Assembly (NCBI GenBank): GCA_025352435.1
Contig: JANXTN010000297.1
Span: 1 to 20,727, forward strand
Direction of reading: 5' to 3'
DNA from: Ferruginibacter sp.
Lineage (GTDB): Bacteria; Bacteroidota; Bacteroidia; Chitinophagales; Chitinophagaceae
Length of the DNA stretch: 20,727 nucleotides
The first letter of the stretch is position 1; every line of letters begins with the position of its first letter. The position numbers and the translations under genes were made by a program. The notes under the pieces are model-generated. The model saw nothing but the letters and a program-made list of their open reading frames with translations. It was not told the origin of the DNA and made no database searches. Of the stretch, positions 1-8,730 are shown one piece after another.

Positions 1-96
1 AATAAAAGGTGATTATGAAATGGATTTTGCACATTAGCAGACCGGTTTAAAGTACATTGGTCCAATCGAAAGTATTAAGAAGTATTTTAATAAGAA

Positions 97-134
97 ATGC
101 ATGAAAAGATTTGTAAAGAAATCTAATCATGCAT
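97..134. terminator. Imperfect inverted repeat, possible terminator of the Asp-box gene
   Basis: Two 16-nt arms (ATGCATGAAAAGATTT at 97-112 and its near complement at 119-134) surround a 6-nt loop GTAAAG. Only the two central A:A positions fail to pair. It lies 17 nt past the stop codon of the minus-strand gene ending at 152. Read on that strand it is followed by a T-rich stretch interrupted by A. The stem is A/T rich, so termination strength is uncertain; it could also be a binding site with dyad symmetry. Confidence 0.4.
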
Positions 135-151
135 TCGTTCATCCAGCTCTA

Positions 152-3100
152 TTATAACTGTTTAAATTCTTTAAAAAGATTTACTTTATTATTTTCTATC
201 AGCATTTGGTATGCTTTCCATTTTGTACTGAAGAAATTATTGATTTTTGTAACGGCTTCTGAAATTTTTCCCTGTGCTTTTTCAACCAAAAGTTCTTCCT
301 GTTTTGATGGCGGTACATTTTTTTGAGAAATATTTTCCAAAGCCTCACCATAGGCAGTTAACACAGTTTCTTGTGGCAGCTGACCATATCCTTGTCTTTC
401 TATTTTTTTGCCGCTGATGAAATCTTTTACCGTTTTTATTTCTTCCTGTATTTTTTTGCTTTGTTTGCGTAAACTATCTGCCATTGGGAGTTCTACATCT
501 TTTAGCTGAGCTTCATATTTTTTTGCAATTTCATCAGCATCGTTCAACTGATCTATACCGAGTGTAAGCTTCTCAGCTGTAGACTGTAATTTGTTTCTCA
601 AAGTTTTTTGCGCAAGATTAGTGGCAGTGTGGTCTGTTTTTCTTGGATCTGCTTTTATGGTAATGTAATTGGAATCTGACTGTTTGTTTACTTCAATTAC
701 AACTTTATATTTTCCGGGCAAAACATCTTCGCCACTTGGCTCATCTTCTCCGGGTTTTGGTTTTGGTGATCCGGGAACCCGAACTCCCTTTTCATCCATA
801 CGCCAGTATTTTTTATTGAAACCAGTATCCACACTCCATTTGAGCGTTCTTATCAATTCATTCCTATCATTATAAATTTTTACAATTGCACTGTCAGTTT
901 TATTTTTTTTAATAGCAAGAGAATCCGTAGACTTGACCGTTTTATCGTCCAGAGAATCTTTCAGCTTTTTGTTTGTCTGCAAGTCGCCAACAGGAATTTT
1001 TTCAATAGCTTTTTTAATTGTATTTACAACCTTAGCGGTATCAGTTTTTATAGGCAATATTTTTACATAAAAATTTATAGCAGCACCTCTCTTTTTATTG
1101 TCTGCATCCCACACGCCCCAGGTACTCCATTCATAACCCGGTGCATTTTTAAAGGTTACATTGTAAGCATCGTTGTTGTCAAATGCAACCACTTTTTTAT
1201 TGATAATTTGTTTGTCGGCGGCAAGTTTTCTTAATGCCCTAATATCATCAAGAATATAAATTGCTCTACCAAAAGTTGCGATACAAAGATCAGCTTCTCT
1301 TTCCTGTATGGCCAAATCATAAGTACTCACACTTGGGTAATTATTTTTAAACTGCTGAAAATTTTTGGCATTGTCCAGACTTACCCAAAGCCCTTGTTCG
1401 GTTCCTACAAAAATTAAATTCGGTTCTGTCGGATCTTGCAAAACAGACAAAGCGTAACCTTTTATATTTTTATTTTGGAGAATGTTAGTCCACGTATTGC
1501 CAAAATCTGTTGTTTTAAAAATGGTAGGTGCAAAATTGCCTCTTCTGTAATCATTGGCTACAACATAAGCCTCTCCTTGGTTATAGCGACTTGCTCTTAC
1601 CTGTGGTATCCAGCTTCCTTTCATAAGGCCGGTAATTTTGTTGGATAGATTCGTCCACGTTTTACCACCGTCTTTTGTTAATTGTACCTGCCCATCATCT
1701 GTAGTAACCCACAGAATATCTTTGTTTAATTTGCTCGGCTCAATTGCTAAAATGGTACAATGATTTTCAGCTCCGGTAATATCAATACTTATTCCACCGT
1801 TTTTACTTTGGTCAATTTCTAAACTGTCATTGGTTGTAAGGTCAGGGCTAATGGTGGTCCAACTTGCTCCTTTGTCTATACTCTTATGTACAAACTGGCT
1901 ACCATAATAAATTGTTTTTTTGTCAAAGGCATCTTGCGCAATAGCAGCATTCCAATTAAAACGAAGCCTGTCTTTGTTTATCGTATTCGATACTGTTGGT
2001 GGTCTGATTTGCCATTTCTCCCCTGTGGTAATATTATATCTTCCTACTTCGCCACCCTGGCTCATAGAGTAGACCCAGTTGGCATCTTCTGGGTCGGGCA
2101 TCACATCAAAACCATCGCCACCACCCACACTTTCCCAATAATAATTTTTTAATCCTCCGTTTGTCCATGTATAGGCCGGGCCATGCCAGCTACCGTTATC
2201 CTGCAGCCCACCCATAACATTGTAAGGAGTTTCATTATCTACATTTATATGATAAAACTGACCCACAGGAATTTTCTCGTCAAACTGCCATGTCTTTCCT
2301 TTGTCTCTTGTAATTCCTATTCCACCATCATTTCCATCTATAATAAAATTCGGATCATTTGGATGTATCCAAAATGCGTGGTGGTCCGGATGAATACCAT
2401 TGTAAGGAATTATTGTTTTAAAAGTTTTTCCACCATCTTCACTCATACTCACAGTCTGGTTTATCAACCACAAACGGTTTTCATTTTTGGGGTCGGCAAT
2501 AATATCCTGGAAATAAAAACTTCTATTTGCTGTGTATTGTGGATCTTCATTCACTTTCTCCCATTTGCTTCCACCATCTTCACTTTTGTATAAAGCACTT
2601 TTTGTACTCTCTACCAGTGCATAAATTCTGCTGGGCATATCATGGCAAATTGCAATACCAATCCTCCCATAATCTCCTGTGGGTAAACCACCTTCACCAT
2701 TTAATTTTTTCCAGGTTTTGCCCGCATCTAATGTAACGTACAAGCCGCTTCCTTTGCCGCCGCTGCTTAAGCTCCATGGTGTCCTACTATGCTGCCACAT
2801 GGCTGCAAAAATTTTATTTGGGTTCGATGGATCCATTATCATATCGCCAATTCCGCTGGTATCATTTGTATGCAATATTCTGTTCCATGTTTCTCCACCA
2901 TCTGTGGTTTTAAAAACACCTCTTTCAGCATGTGCGCTAAAAGGATTGCCAATGGCACCTGCATAAACGATGTTCGGATTTGTAGGATCAATAATTACCC
3001 TGTGAATGTTTCTGGTTTTCTCCAGCCCCATACATTTCCATGTTTTACCTGCATCTAAACTTTTATAAATGCCTTCACCAAGGCTTACAGAATTCCTTGG

Positions 3101-3427
3101 ATTTCCTTCACCCGTGCCCACCCACACTACACTTGGGTTACTCTGGCAAATTGCAACGCTGCCTATATTTTGAATGGGCTGCTCGTCAAAAACAGGTGTC
3201 CAATTATTGCCGGCATTGGTAGTTTTCCAAACACCGCCACTTGCTGAACCTAAATAAATTGTGTTTGGATCATTATGTAATGCATCAATTGTCGTGATAC
3301 GCCCACTCATACCACTTGGGCCAATAGAGCGTGCTTTTAAATTTTTAAAATCTTTGGAAAGATCAACTGATTGAGCTGTAGAAGCAAAAAATAAAATTGA
3401 ATAAAAAGCAGATAGAATTACTTTCAT
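152..3427 (-). CDS. Secreted Asp-box (BNR/sortilin-like) beta-propeller protein
   Basis: A 1091-residue exported protein of the VPS10/sortilin-like glycosyl hydrolase superfamily that is common in Bacteroidota. Residues 1-20 form a signal peptide (MKVILSAFYS, hydrophobic core, ending AQS). Repeated Asp-box motifs of the form S/T-x-D-G/A-G-x-T-W occur near residues 69-76, 122-130, 173-181, 231-239, 281-289, 328-335 and 372-380, with more in the second half (for example LTKDGGKTW and KTTDFGNTW), consistent with two propellers. The family signature HPDHHAFWIHPNDPN at about 347-360 is followed by GNDGG. The last third is Lys-rich and helical, after a short beta segment containing KYKVVIEV. No Por-secretion sorting domain is evident at the C terminus. 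Substrate and catalytic activity are unknown; the label glycosyl hydrolase used for such proteins rests on fold only. The start is the first ATG and gives a proper signal peptide. Confidence 0.85.
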   Translation of the reverse strand: MKVILSAFYSILFFASTAQSVDLSKDFKNLKARSIGPSGMSGRITTIDALHNDPNTIYLGSASGGVWKTTNAGNNWTPVFDEQPIQNIGSVAICQSNPSVVWVGTGEGNPRNSVSLGEGIYKSLDAGKTWKCMGLEKTRNIHRVIIDPTNPNIVYAGAIGNPFSAHAERGVFKTTDGGETWNRILHTNDTSGIGDMIMDPSNPNKIFAAMWQHSRTPWSLSSGGKGSGLYVTLDAGKTWKKLNGEGGLPTGDYGRIGIAICHDMPSRIYALVESTKSALYKSEDGGSKWEKVNEDPQYTANRSFYFQDIIADPKNENRLWLINQTVSMSEDGGKTFKTIIPYNGIHPDHHAFWIHPNDPNFIIDGNDGGIGITRDKGKTWQFDEKIPVGQFYHINVDNETPYNVMGGLQDNGSWHGPAYTWTNGGLKNYYWESVGGGDGFDVMPDPEDANWVYSMSQGGEVGRYNITTGEKWQIRPPTVSNTINKDRLRFNWNAAIAQDAFDKKTIYYGSQFVHKSIDKGASWTTISPDLTTNDSLEIDQSKNGGISIDITGAENHCTILAIEPSKLNKDILWVTTDDGQVQLTKDGGKTWTNLSNKITGLMKGSWIPQVRASRYNQGEAYVVANDYRRGNFAPTIFKTTDFGNTWTNILQNKNIKGYALSVLQDPTEPNLIFVGTEQGLWVSLDNAKNFQQFKNNYPSVSTYDLAIQEREADLCIATFGRAIYILDDIRALRKLAADKQIINKKVVAFDNNDAYNVTFKNAPGYEWSTWGVWDADNKKRGAAINFYVKILPIKTDTAKVVNTIKKAIEKIPVGDLQTNKKLKDSLDDKTVKSTDSLAIKKNKTDSAIVKIYNDRNELIRTLKWSVDTGFNKKYWRMDEKGVRVPGSPKPKPGEDEPSGEDVLPGKYKVVIEVNKQSDSNYITIKADPRKTDHTATNLAQKTLRNKLQSTAEKLTLGIDQLNDADEIAKKYEAQLKDVELPMADSLRKQSKKIQEEIKTVKDFISGKKIERQGYGQLPQETVLTAYGEALENISQKNVPPSKQEELLVEKAQGKISEAVTKINNFFSTKWKAYQMLIENNKVNLFKEFKQL

Positions 3428-3515
3428 CTTGTTATATAAAATATGTGATGATAAAAATGAATTAGCCTACAAATTACTTGTTTTGCAAACTGATACAAAA
3501 TAAACAAGTTTAAAT

Positions 3516-5075
3516 TTAGTTGTATTCCCCAAATACTTTTCTGAACGCATCAGCAATTTCTCCTAATGTGCAGTAATTTTCTACCGCTTCCACAACTAAC
3601 GGCATGATATTTTCTGTTCCTTCAGCGGCGGCCACTAAGTTTTTTAAACACAATTCAACCTTTGAATTGTCTCTCTTTTTTTTTAGTTTAGCTAATTTTT
3701 CAGTTTGTATTTTTTGAATGCTCTCATCTATTTTAAAGACGGGTGTTTTTGTACCTTCCGGCGATTGGAATTTGTTTACGCCAACGCTAATCTTACTGCC
3801 TCTTTCAATATCTTTTTGATATTGATAAGCGCTTGCCGCAATTTGCTCCTGCATAAATCCCTGTTCAATAGCTTCTACACTGCCACCCATCGAATCAATT
3901 TTTTCTATTAATTCTGATGCGGCTTTTTCAACTTCGTCAGTGAGAGATTCCACAAAATAACTACCCGCCAAAGGATCGGCTGTGTTTGGGACGCCACTTT
4001 CAAATGCTACGATTTGTTGCGTACGTAATGCAATTTTTGCAGCTTCTTCTGTAGGTAAACTTAGTGCCTCATCATAACCATTTGTATGAAGGCTTTGTGT
4101 GCCGCCCATTACTGCAGCAAGTGATTGTATTGTAACCCGGCAAATATTATTTAAAGGTTGTTGTGCTGTGAGCGTGCTCCCACCGGTTTGTGTATGAAAA
4201 CGCAGCATCATTGCTTTTTCATCTGTTGCACCCAAGTCTTTCATAATGGTTGACCACATTCTTCTTGCTGCTCTAAACTTGGCAACTTCTTCAAATAAAT
4301 CATTGTGTGCATTAAAAAAAAACGACAATCTTTTTCCAAATACATTTATATCTAAACCTTTTTGCAATGCTGCTTTTACATATGCTTTTCCATTGCTTAA
4401 AGTAAATGCAACTTCCTGCACCGCCGTGCTCCCTGCTTCTCTAATATGATAACCTGATATAGAAATTGTATTCCATTTTGGAACGGTAGTGCTGCACCAT
4501 TCAAAAATGTCTGTGATGATGCGCATAGAAGGCTTCGGCGGATAAATGTATGTGCCTCGGGCTGCATACTCCTTTAGAATATCATTTTGTATAGTGCCCG
4601 AAATCTTTTTTAAATCTGCTCCCTGTTTTTTTGCAAGGGCAACATACAAAGCAAGTAAAATAAAACCTGAAGCATTAATGGTCATGGATGTAGACACTTC
4701 TTCTAGATTTATCCCTGCAAAAAGCAATTCCATATCTTCTAAACTATCAATGGCAACGCCCACTTTTCCTACTTCTCCGTCTGCAAGTGGATGGTCACTA
4801 TCGTAACCGATTTGTGTAGGTAAATCAAAAGCTACACTCAAACCATTGACGCCCTGCCCTAATAAATAATGATATCGTTTGTTGCTTTCTTCGGCAGTTG
4901 AAAAGCCTGCGTATTGGCGCATGGTCCACAATTTTCCTCTATACATAGAGGCCTGCACACCACGTGTAAAAGGGAATTCACCCGGTAAGGATGTGTCAGA
5001 TTTACTTGAATCCTCTATGGTATATAATTCTTTAATTTCTATGCCGGAATCTGTAGTAATATTTTTAGAGCTCAT
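3516..5075 (-). CDS. Methylmalonyl-CoA mutase, large (catalytic) subunit, stand-alone
   Basis: A 519-residue adenosylcobalamin-dependent acyl-CoA mutase TIM-barrel chain, interconverting (R)-methylmalonyl-CoA and succinyl-CoA in the cytoplasm (propionate, odd-chain and branched amino-acid carbon flow). Visible family motifs are [23 protein letters not shown] (about 35-57), [30 protein letters not shown] and [11 protein letters not shown]. Aligned from memory to the Propionibacterium enzyme, Tyr55 matches Tyr89, Arg173 matches the CoA-carboxylate-binding Arg207, and His210 matches His244. This pattern indicates methylmalonyl-CoA; isobutyryl-CoA mutase has Phe and Gln at the first two positions. 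The chain ends after KVFGEYN, where fused enzymes continue into the cobalamin-binding domain (DxHxxG), which is absent here. It must therefore pair with a separate small B12-binding subunit, not in this window. It lies 44 nt downstream of the 180-residue membrane protein gene on the same strand. Confidence 0.92.
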   Translation of the reverse strand: MSSKNITTDSGIEIKELYTIEDSSKSDTSLPGEFPFTRGVQASMYRGKLWTMRQYAGFSTAEESNKRYHYLLGQGVNGLSVAFDLPTQIGYDSDHPLADGEVGKVGVAIDSLEDMELLFAGINLEEVSTSMTINASGFILLALYVALAKKQGADLKKISGTIQNDILKEYAARGTYIYPPKPSMRIITDIFEWCSTTVPKWNTISISGYHIREAGSTAVQEVAFTLSNGKAYVKAALQKGLDINVFGKRLSFFFNAHNDLFEEVAKFRAARRMWSTIMKDLGATDEKAMMLRFHTQTGGSTLTAQQPLNNICRVTIQSLAAVMGGTQSLHTNGYDEALSLPTEEAAKIALRTQQIVAFESGVPNTADPLAGSYFVESLTDEVEKAASELIEKIDSMGGSVEAIEQGFMQEQIAASAYQYQKDIERGSKISVGVNKFQSPEGTKTPVFKIDESIQKIQTEKLAKLKKKRDNSKVELCLKNLVAAAEGTENIMPLVVEAVENYCTLGEIADAFRKVFGEYN

Positions 5076-5119
5076 TTTTTATCGTTTGTCTTTAATCTTT
5101 TTTTCATTCAGCCTTATCT

Positions 5120-5632
5120 TTATTCCACTGCTTTCAAAGTTTGCTTAGCTTCATATTGTATAGCTTCCAGCACAATATGGTTAAGTTCCTGTTGCTGCGT
5201 TAAACTATATTCTAAAACTCTCTTGCTTAAGTCTAATGAAGTTGCCTGTGGTGGAAGCATGGCAGCCAATTGATTTATTATGTAAATGTTCTGGTCTTTT
5301 AATTTTGTAACAGCAGCCCATATTTCTTTGCTCACATATATTTGTTGACTCACATTATAATCATATTCGGATTTCATATTTTGTATAAGAACACCGTGCA
5401 TAATGGCAGCACTTTCACCATGCGCTTCTGCACTGCTAATCATATTTTTTAAACCAGCCCTTTCTGCAAATACAGTAAGTCTCTCGTAAGCCAATAACTG
5501 TAATTTTTTGCTTTCGGGATTAGCATTCTTTAGCAGCTCTTTTAAGGCAATAAATTCTTTAATCAAATAAGTAAAACAAACCAGGCAAATCACTAAAATA
5601 ATAACGGGGATATTTTGTAGCAAGGAATCCAT
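5120..5632 (-). CDS. Bacteroidota small single-pass membrane protein (DUF7935-like)
   Basis: About 170 residues with an N-terminal transmembrane helix (roughly 6-27, NIPVIILVICLVCFTYLIKE) and a helical soluble part. The segments LLAYERLTVFAER and NVSQQIYVSKEIW, followed by INQLAAMLPP, match by recollection a widespread uncharacterised Bacteroidota family. No catalytic motif is visible. I chose the ATG at 5632 because it puts the membrane helix right after the start as in the relatives I remember; an in-frame ATG at 5662 would add ten residues (MFNFTIKNFF). It is the first gene of a likely two-gene minus-strand unit with the methylmalonyl-CoA mutase, 44 nt apart. That suggests co-expression but not function. 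Confidence 0.8.
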   Translation of the reverse strand: MDSLLQNIPVIILVICLVCFTYLIKEFIALKELLKNANPESKKLQLLAYERLTVFAERAGLKNMISSAEAHGESAAIMHGVLIQNMKSEYDYNVSQQIYVSKEIWAAVTKLKDQNIYIINQLAAMLPPQATSLDLSKRVLEYSLTQQQELNHIVLEAIQYEAKQTLKAVE

Positions 5633-5745
5633 GAAAAAGTTTTTAATTGTAAAATTAAACAATGCAACTTACATGCATCAGATGAATAAATATTTGTTTG
5701 ATCCACTCATTTCATCTGCCAGAAATAATACCTTATTTTTAAACC

Positions 5746-6771
5746 ATGATTGTGCTCACCGAAAATTCTGATCGGGAAAATCTTTTTCCATTTACCCATA
5801 CAAGGCATACGGCGGATATCTTTATCGGAGCAATGACGATTAGAAAAAAATGGGAAATGTTGACTGGAGACGTAATTACAACTGACGACAATGAAGATGC
5901 CATTTTTATTCCTGCCAATATCATTCCTACAAAAGAAAATTTTAAGGAAATAATAGAAAAAGCTATTGAACAAAAAGAAATAGAGGCATCAGCCACAATA
6001 AAAATTATAAAACATGCATGGCAGTTATTTCAGTTAAATGACTATGCATTAAAGCAAGACTATATTTTGCTGACAGATAAAAAAACTTCACAATCATTAC
6101 ATACGTCCATTACTGGCAATAAAGAAAATATATTTATAGAAGAGGGAGTTAATATTTCACTTTGTTATTTAAATGCCACAACCGGTCCCATATTTATTAG
6201 CAATGGAGCAGAAATTATGGAAGGAAGTATGATCAGAGGTCCTTTTTTTCTGGGTGCAAACAGTGTAGTAAAAATGGGCAGTAAAATTTATGGAGCTACT
6301 AGTATTGGAGAAAACTGTATTGTTGGAGGTGAGATAAAAAATAGTATTTTGTTTGACAACAGCAACAAAGCTCATGATGGTTATTTAGGCGACAGTGTAA
6401 TAGGAGAGTGGTGTAACTTAGGTGCAGGCACAAGCAACAGTAATGTAAAAAATACTGGAACGCAAGTAGGTTATATGCTAAAAGACAATACTGCATTAAG
6501 TTTTAGTGGAAACAAGGGAGGATTACTAATGGGCGATTACAGCAGAGCAGCCATAAATACTTCTTTCAATACCGGTACTGTTGTTGGCGTTTGTTGTAAT
6601 ATTTTTGGAGAAAAAAACCCACCAAAATTTACGGATAATTTCACCTGGGGAAATGATAAATATATATTTGAAAAAGCTTTGAGGGATATAGAAAACTGGA
6701 TGGCTTTTAAAAACTATTCCATAACAGCATCAGATAAAAAAATATTAATGCAACTGTATGAAAAAGTTTGA
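5746..6771 (+). CDS. GlmU-like sugar-1-phosphate nucleotidylyltransferase / acetyltransferase, Bacteroidota type
   Basis: A 341-residue protein resembling the alternative bacterial GlmU family (TIGR03991 type) thought to make UDP-GlcNAc for peptidoglycan and lipid A. The N terminus has the family's degenerate nucleotidylyltransferase start (NLFPFTHTRHTADIFIGAMT, then IRKKWE) rather than the classical LAAGxGTRM loop. From about residue 130 onward hexapeptide-repeat turns form a left-handed beta-helix (GPIFIS, GPFFLGANSVVKMGS, IGENCIVGGEI). The segment KAHDGYLGDSVIGEWCNLGAGT (208-229) aligns with the acetyltransferase active-site region of E. coli GlmU, with His210 at the catalytic His position. 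The protein is shorter than the roughly 390 residues I recall for the family; the missing part is in the nucleotidylyltransferase half. Its stop overlaps the next start by 14 nt. Bifunctionality is inferred; an acetyltransferase-only role is possible. Confidence 0.82.
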   Translation: MIVLTENSDRENLFPFTHTRHTADIFIGAMTIRKKWEMLTGDVITTDDNEDAIFIPANIIPTKENFKEIIEKAIEQKEIEASATIKIIKHAWQLFQLNDYALKQDYILLTDKKTSQSLHTSITGNKENIFIEEGVNISLCYLNATTGPIFISNGAEIMEGSMIRGPFFLGANSVVKMGSKIYGATSIGENCIVGGEIKNSILFDNSNKAHDGYLGDSVIGEWCNLGAGTSNSNVKNTGTQVGYMLKDNTALSFSGNKGGLLMGDYSRAAINTSFNTGTVVGVCCNIFGEKNPPKFTDNFTWGNDKYIFEKALRDIENWMAFKNYSITASDKKILMQLYEKV

Positions 6772-6958
6772 GTACAAAATATTTACCGTTCCAACAAAGG
6801 GTTGGATAAATTATAAGCTGAATATTGAAGCTTTAGATACTCAACTTAATACTTTTGGAAAGCAGGGCTGGGAAATCGCTACTTCTATAGGTAGTGTTTA
6901 TGAAACTGCAAGTTATAAGAAGAACATTATTATTTTAAAACGTGAAATAAATGATTAA
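6758..6958 (+). CDS. DUF4177-like small protein
   Basis: A 66-residue soluble protein. The pattern KKFEYKIFTVP, then ALDTQLNTFGKQGWEIATSIG, then IIILKRE is typical of DUF4177: a strand, a helix carrying LNxxGxxGWE, and a last strand. It has no known enzymatic function. The start overlaps the end of the GlmU-like gene by 14 nt and tpiA begins 19 nt after its stop, so the three genes are probably one transcript with translational coupling at the first junction. Confidence 0.8.
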   Translation: MKKFEYKIFTVPTKGWINYKLNIEALDTQLNTFGKQGWEIATSIGSVYETASYKKNIIILKREIND

Positions 6959-6977
6959 TTAAACCAAACAAAATATT

Positions 6978-7760
6978 ATGAGAAAACAAATAGCTGCAGC
7001 CAACTGGAAAATGAACCTTACGATTGAAGAAGCTGAGCAACTAATGAACGAAATATTGGAAGCCAAAATCTTTTTAGAACCTCAGCAACAGGCAGTATTT
7101 GCAGTTCCTTTTCCTTATTTGATAAACATTAAAAATAAAATTGGGGAGCAGCCAAATTTTTTTGTAGCTGCGCAAAATTGTGCTTCCGAAAAAAGTGGCG
7201 CATACACAGGTGAAACAAGTGCACAAATGATCAACAGCATCAATATTAATTATGTATTGATAGGGCACAGTGAGAGACGTGAATACTACAATGAAACCAA
7301 TGAAATACTCACAAAGAAAATAAACCTGGCACTTGCAAATAATTTGAACCCCATTTTTTGTTGCGGTGAATCTTTAAAAATCAGAGAGGGAAATTCCCAA
7401 AATGAATTTGTACAAAATCAATTGAAAGAGAGTCTTTTTCATTTAGCAGCAGGCGAAATCAATAAAATTATAATTGCCTACGAACCAATATGGGCAATAG
7501 GTACAGGCCTTACAGCCAGCAGCTTACAAGCACAGGAAATGCATGCACATATTCGGAAAGTGTTAGTAGATAAATATGGCGAAGAGATTTCAAAAACTAT
7601 TTCCATTTTGTATGGTGGTAGTGTAAAAGCTGCAAATGCATTAGAAATTTTTTCGCAGCCAGACGTAGATGGGGGGCTTGTAGGGGGAGCAAGTCTTAAT
7701 GCCCAAGAGTTTATTACAATTATTAAAAGCTTAAAAAAAATAAATTGTCCAATCAATTAA
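6978..7760 (+). CDS. tpiA: Triose-phosphate isomerase
   Basis: A 260-residue cytoplasmic glycolytic and gluconeogenic enzyme interconverting dihydroxyacetone phosphate and glyceraldehyde 3-phosphate. All catalytic residues are present: Asn9 and Lys11 in AANWKMN, the electrophile His97 in LIGHSERR, and the base Glu169 in IIAYEPIWAIGTG, which leads into loop 6. The phosphate-binding ILYGGSVKAAN and GGLVGGASL motifs follow. Length is normal for the family (about 250). It is the last gene of a plus-strand unit after the DUF4177-like gene (19-nt gap). Its last eight coding bases, including the stop, overlap the end of the converging K+ channel gene, leaving no room for a terminator between them. 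Confidence 0.97.
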   Translation: MRKQIAAANWKMNLTIEEAEQLMNEILEAKIFLEPQQQAVFAVPFPYLINIKNKIGEQPNFFVAAQNCASEKSGAYTGETSAQMINSININYVLIGHSERREYYNETNEILTKKINLALANNLNPIFCCGESLKIREGNSQNEFVQNQLKESLFHLAAGEINKIIIAYEPIWAIGTGLTASSLQAQEMHAHIRKVLVDKYGEEISKTISILYGGSVKAANALEIFSQPDVDGGLVGGASLNAQEFITIIKSLKKINCPIN

Positions 7761-8730
7761 ACGAAGTATCAGGAATTGAAGCCTTTTGCATTGCATTCAA
7801 TTTATCGAGATCTAAGACTGTTGTATCTTTTTCATTGTCACGATGGAACATAGGTACGAATTTGGAACCATAAATAATTTCCTGTAATGTGTACGATGTT
7901 CTTGCAATTACGGTATTGCTAAACATATCGTCAAACGCTTTTACAAATACAATTACTTCTCCTTTAGCATTTGCAAAATCTTCTTTGGTAAAACCATAAA
8001 GTGGACTTTCTTTAGCAATAGGGTGAACTACAGTCCAGCTAAGCGTAAGCGCATTTATTGAACTTAACTCAAGGTCTAAGGTAAAAAACTGATTAGATGT
8101 TTTGCCGTCTTCATCATCTGTCATAATTACAAGTGTCATCTTACTTTCAGCATCTGTGAGTGTGGTATTTTTATACGGAGTCAACCTTATCATTAAGGCA
8201 GAAATTTCTTTGTACGGTGCAATAACAGCGTTCTCAGCAAATTTTATAAATGCTTTAGGTCGGCTGAATCTGCCATACATTAATCCGGTTGCTACTGCAA
8301 AACTCAGTAAACCTATCAAAGCATGGAAAGAAGAAACTGCATTCATTAAAAGACCTGATGGACTTATTCTTCCATAACCAACAGTAGTATATGTTTGTGT
8401 GCTGAAGAAAAAAGCTTCCATTAGTTTTTCAGATTCCGAACCCGTTTTCAAACCAATTAAATGCTCAACACCAATACAATAATATATAATTGTAAAAAGG
8501 AGATTTACAAATATGTAGAAAAATAAAATGATTAGAAAAAAACGCCAGCCGGAAATAGACAACATACTGTGAAACCAACTCAGACGAGAAAAATAACCTA
8601 ATCCTCTTTTTTCAATATTGGGAGTTCCATCTTGGTTTAGAAGTCTGCCACCGTAATTAGAAGCATTTGTTCCGAAACCCGTATTAATGGTTTTGGCTCT
8701 ATCAGACACGATTTTTTTATTGAATGCCAT
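7753..8730 (-). CDS. Inward rectifier K+ channel, KirBac type
   Basis: A 325-residue tetrameric inner-membrane K+ channel subunit. There is a soluble N terminus with an amphipathic slide-helix region (about 45-62), outer helix M1 (63-86), a pore helix and selectivity filter TVGYG (116-120) within FFFSTQTYTTVGYG, inner helix M2 (about 128-153, ending MYGRFSRP), then an Ig-like cytoplasmic gating domain with VIAPYKEISALMIRL. A Gln sits where many Kir channels have Glu before the filter (STQT rather than SxET), as I recall for KirBac3.1. The start codon lies inside the end of the flippase gene (14-nt overlap), so it is the third gene of an operon with the flippase and methyltransferase. Direction of rectification and physiological role cannot be told from sequence. 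Confidence 0.93.
   Translation of the reverse strand: MAFNKKIVSDRAKTINTGFGTNASNYGGRLLNQDGTPNIEKRGLGYFSRLSWFHSMLSISGWRFFLIILFFYIFVNLLFTIIYYCIGVEHLIGLKTGSESEKLMEAFFFSTQTYTTVGYGRISPSGLLMNAVSSFHALIGLLSFAVATGLMYGRFSRPKAFIKFAENAVIAPYKEISALMIRLTPYKNTTLTDAESKMTLVIMTDDEDGKTSNQFFTLDLELSSINALTLSWTVVHPIAKESPLYGFTKEDFANAKGEVIVFVKAFDDMFSNTVIARTSYTLQEIIYGSKFVPMFHRDNEKDTTVLDLDKLNAMQKASIPDTSFN

Noticed and set aside
2..37. Possible C-terminal tail (11 codons then TAG) of a plus-strand gene entering from the left
   Set aside because: Eleven codons (IKGDYEMDFAH) are too few to tell coding from chance, and no family motif is visible.
2183..2593. Long opposite-strand frame (136 codons) within the Asp-box gene
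   Set aside because: It lies wholly inside a well-supported coding region, has no domain signature and is explained as a shadow of the repetitive Asp-box codons.
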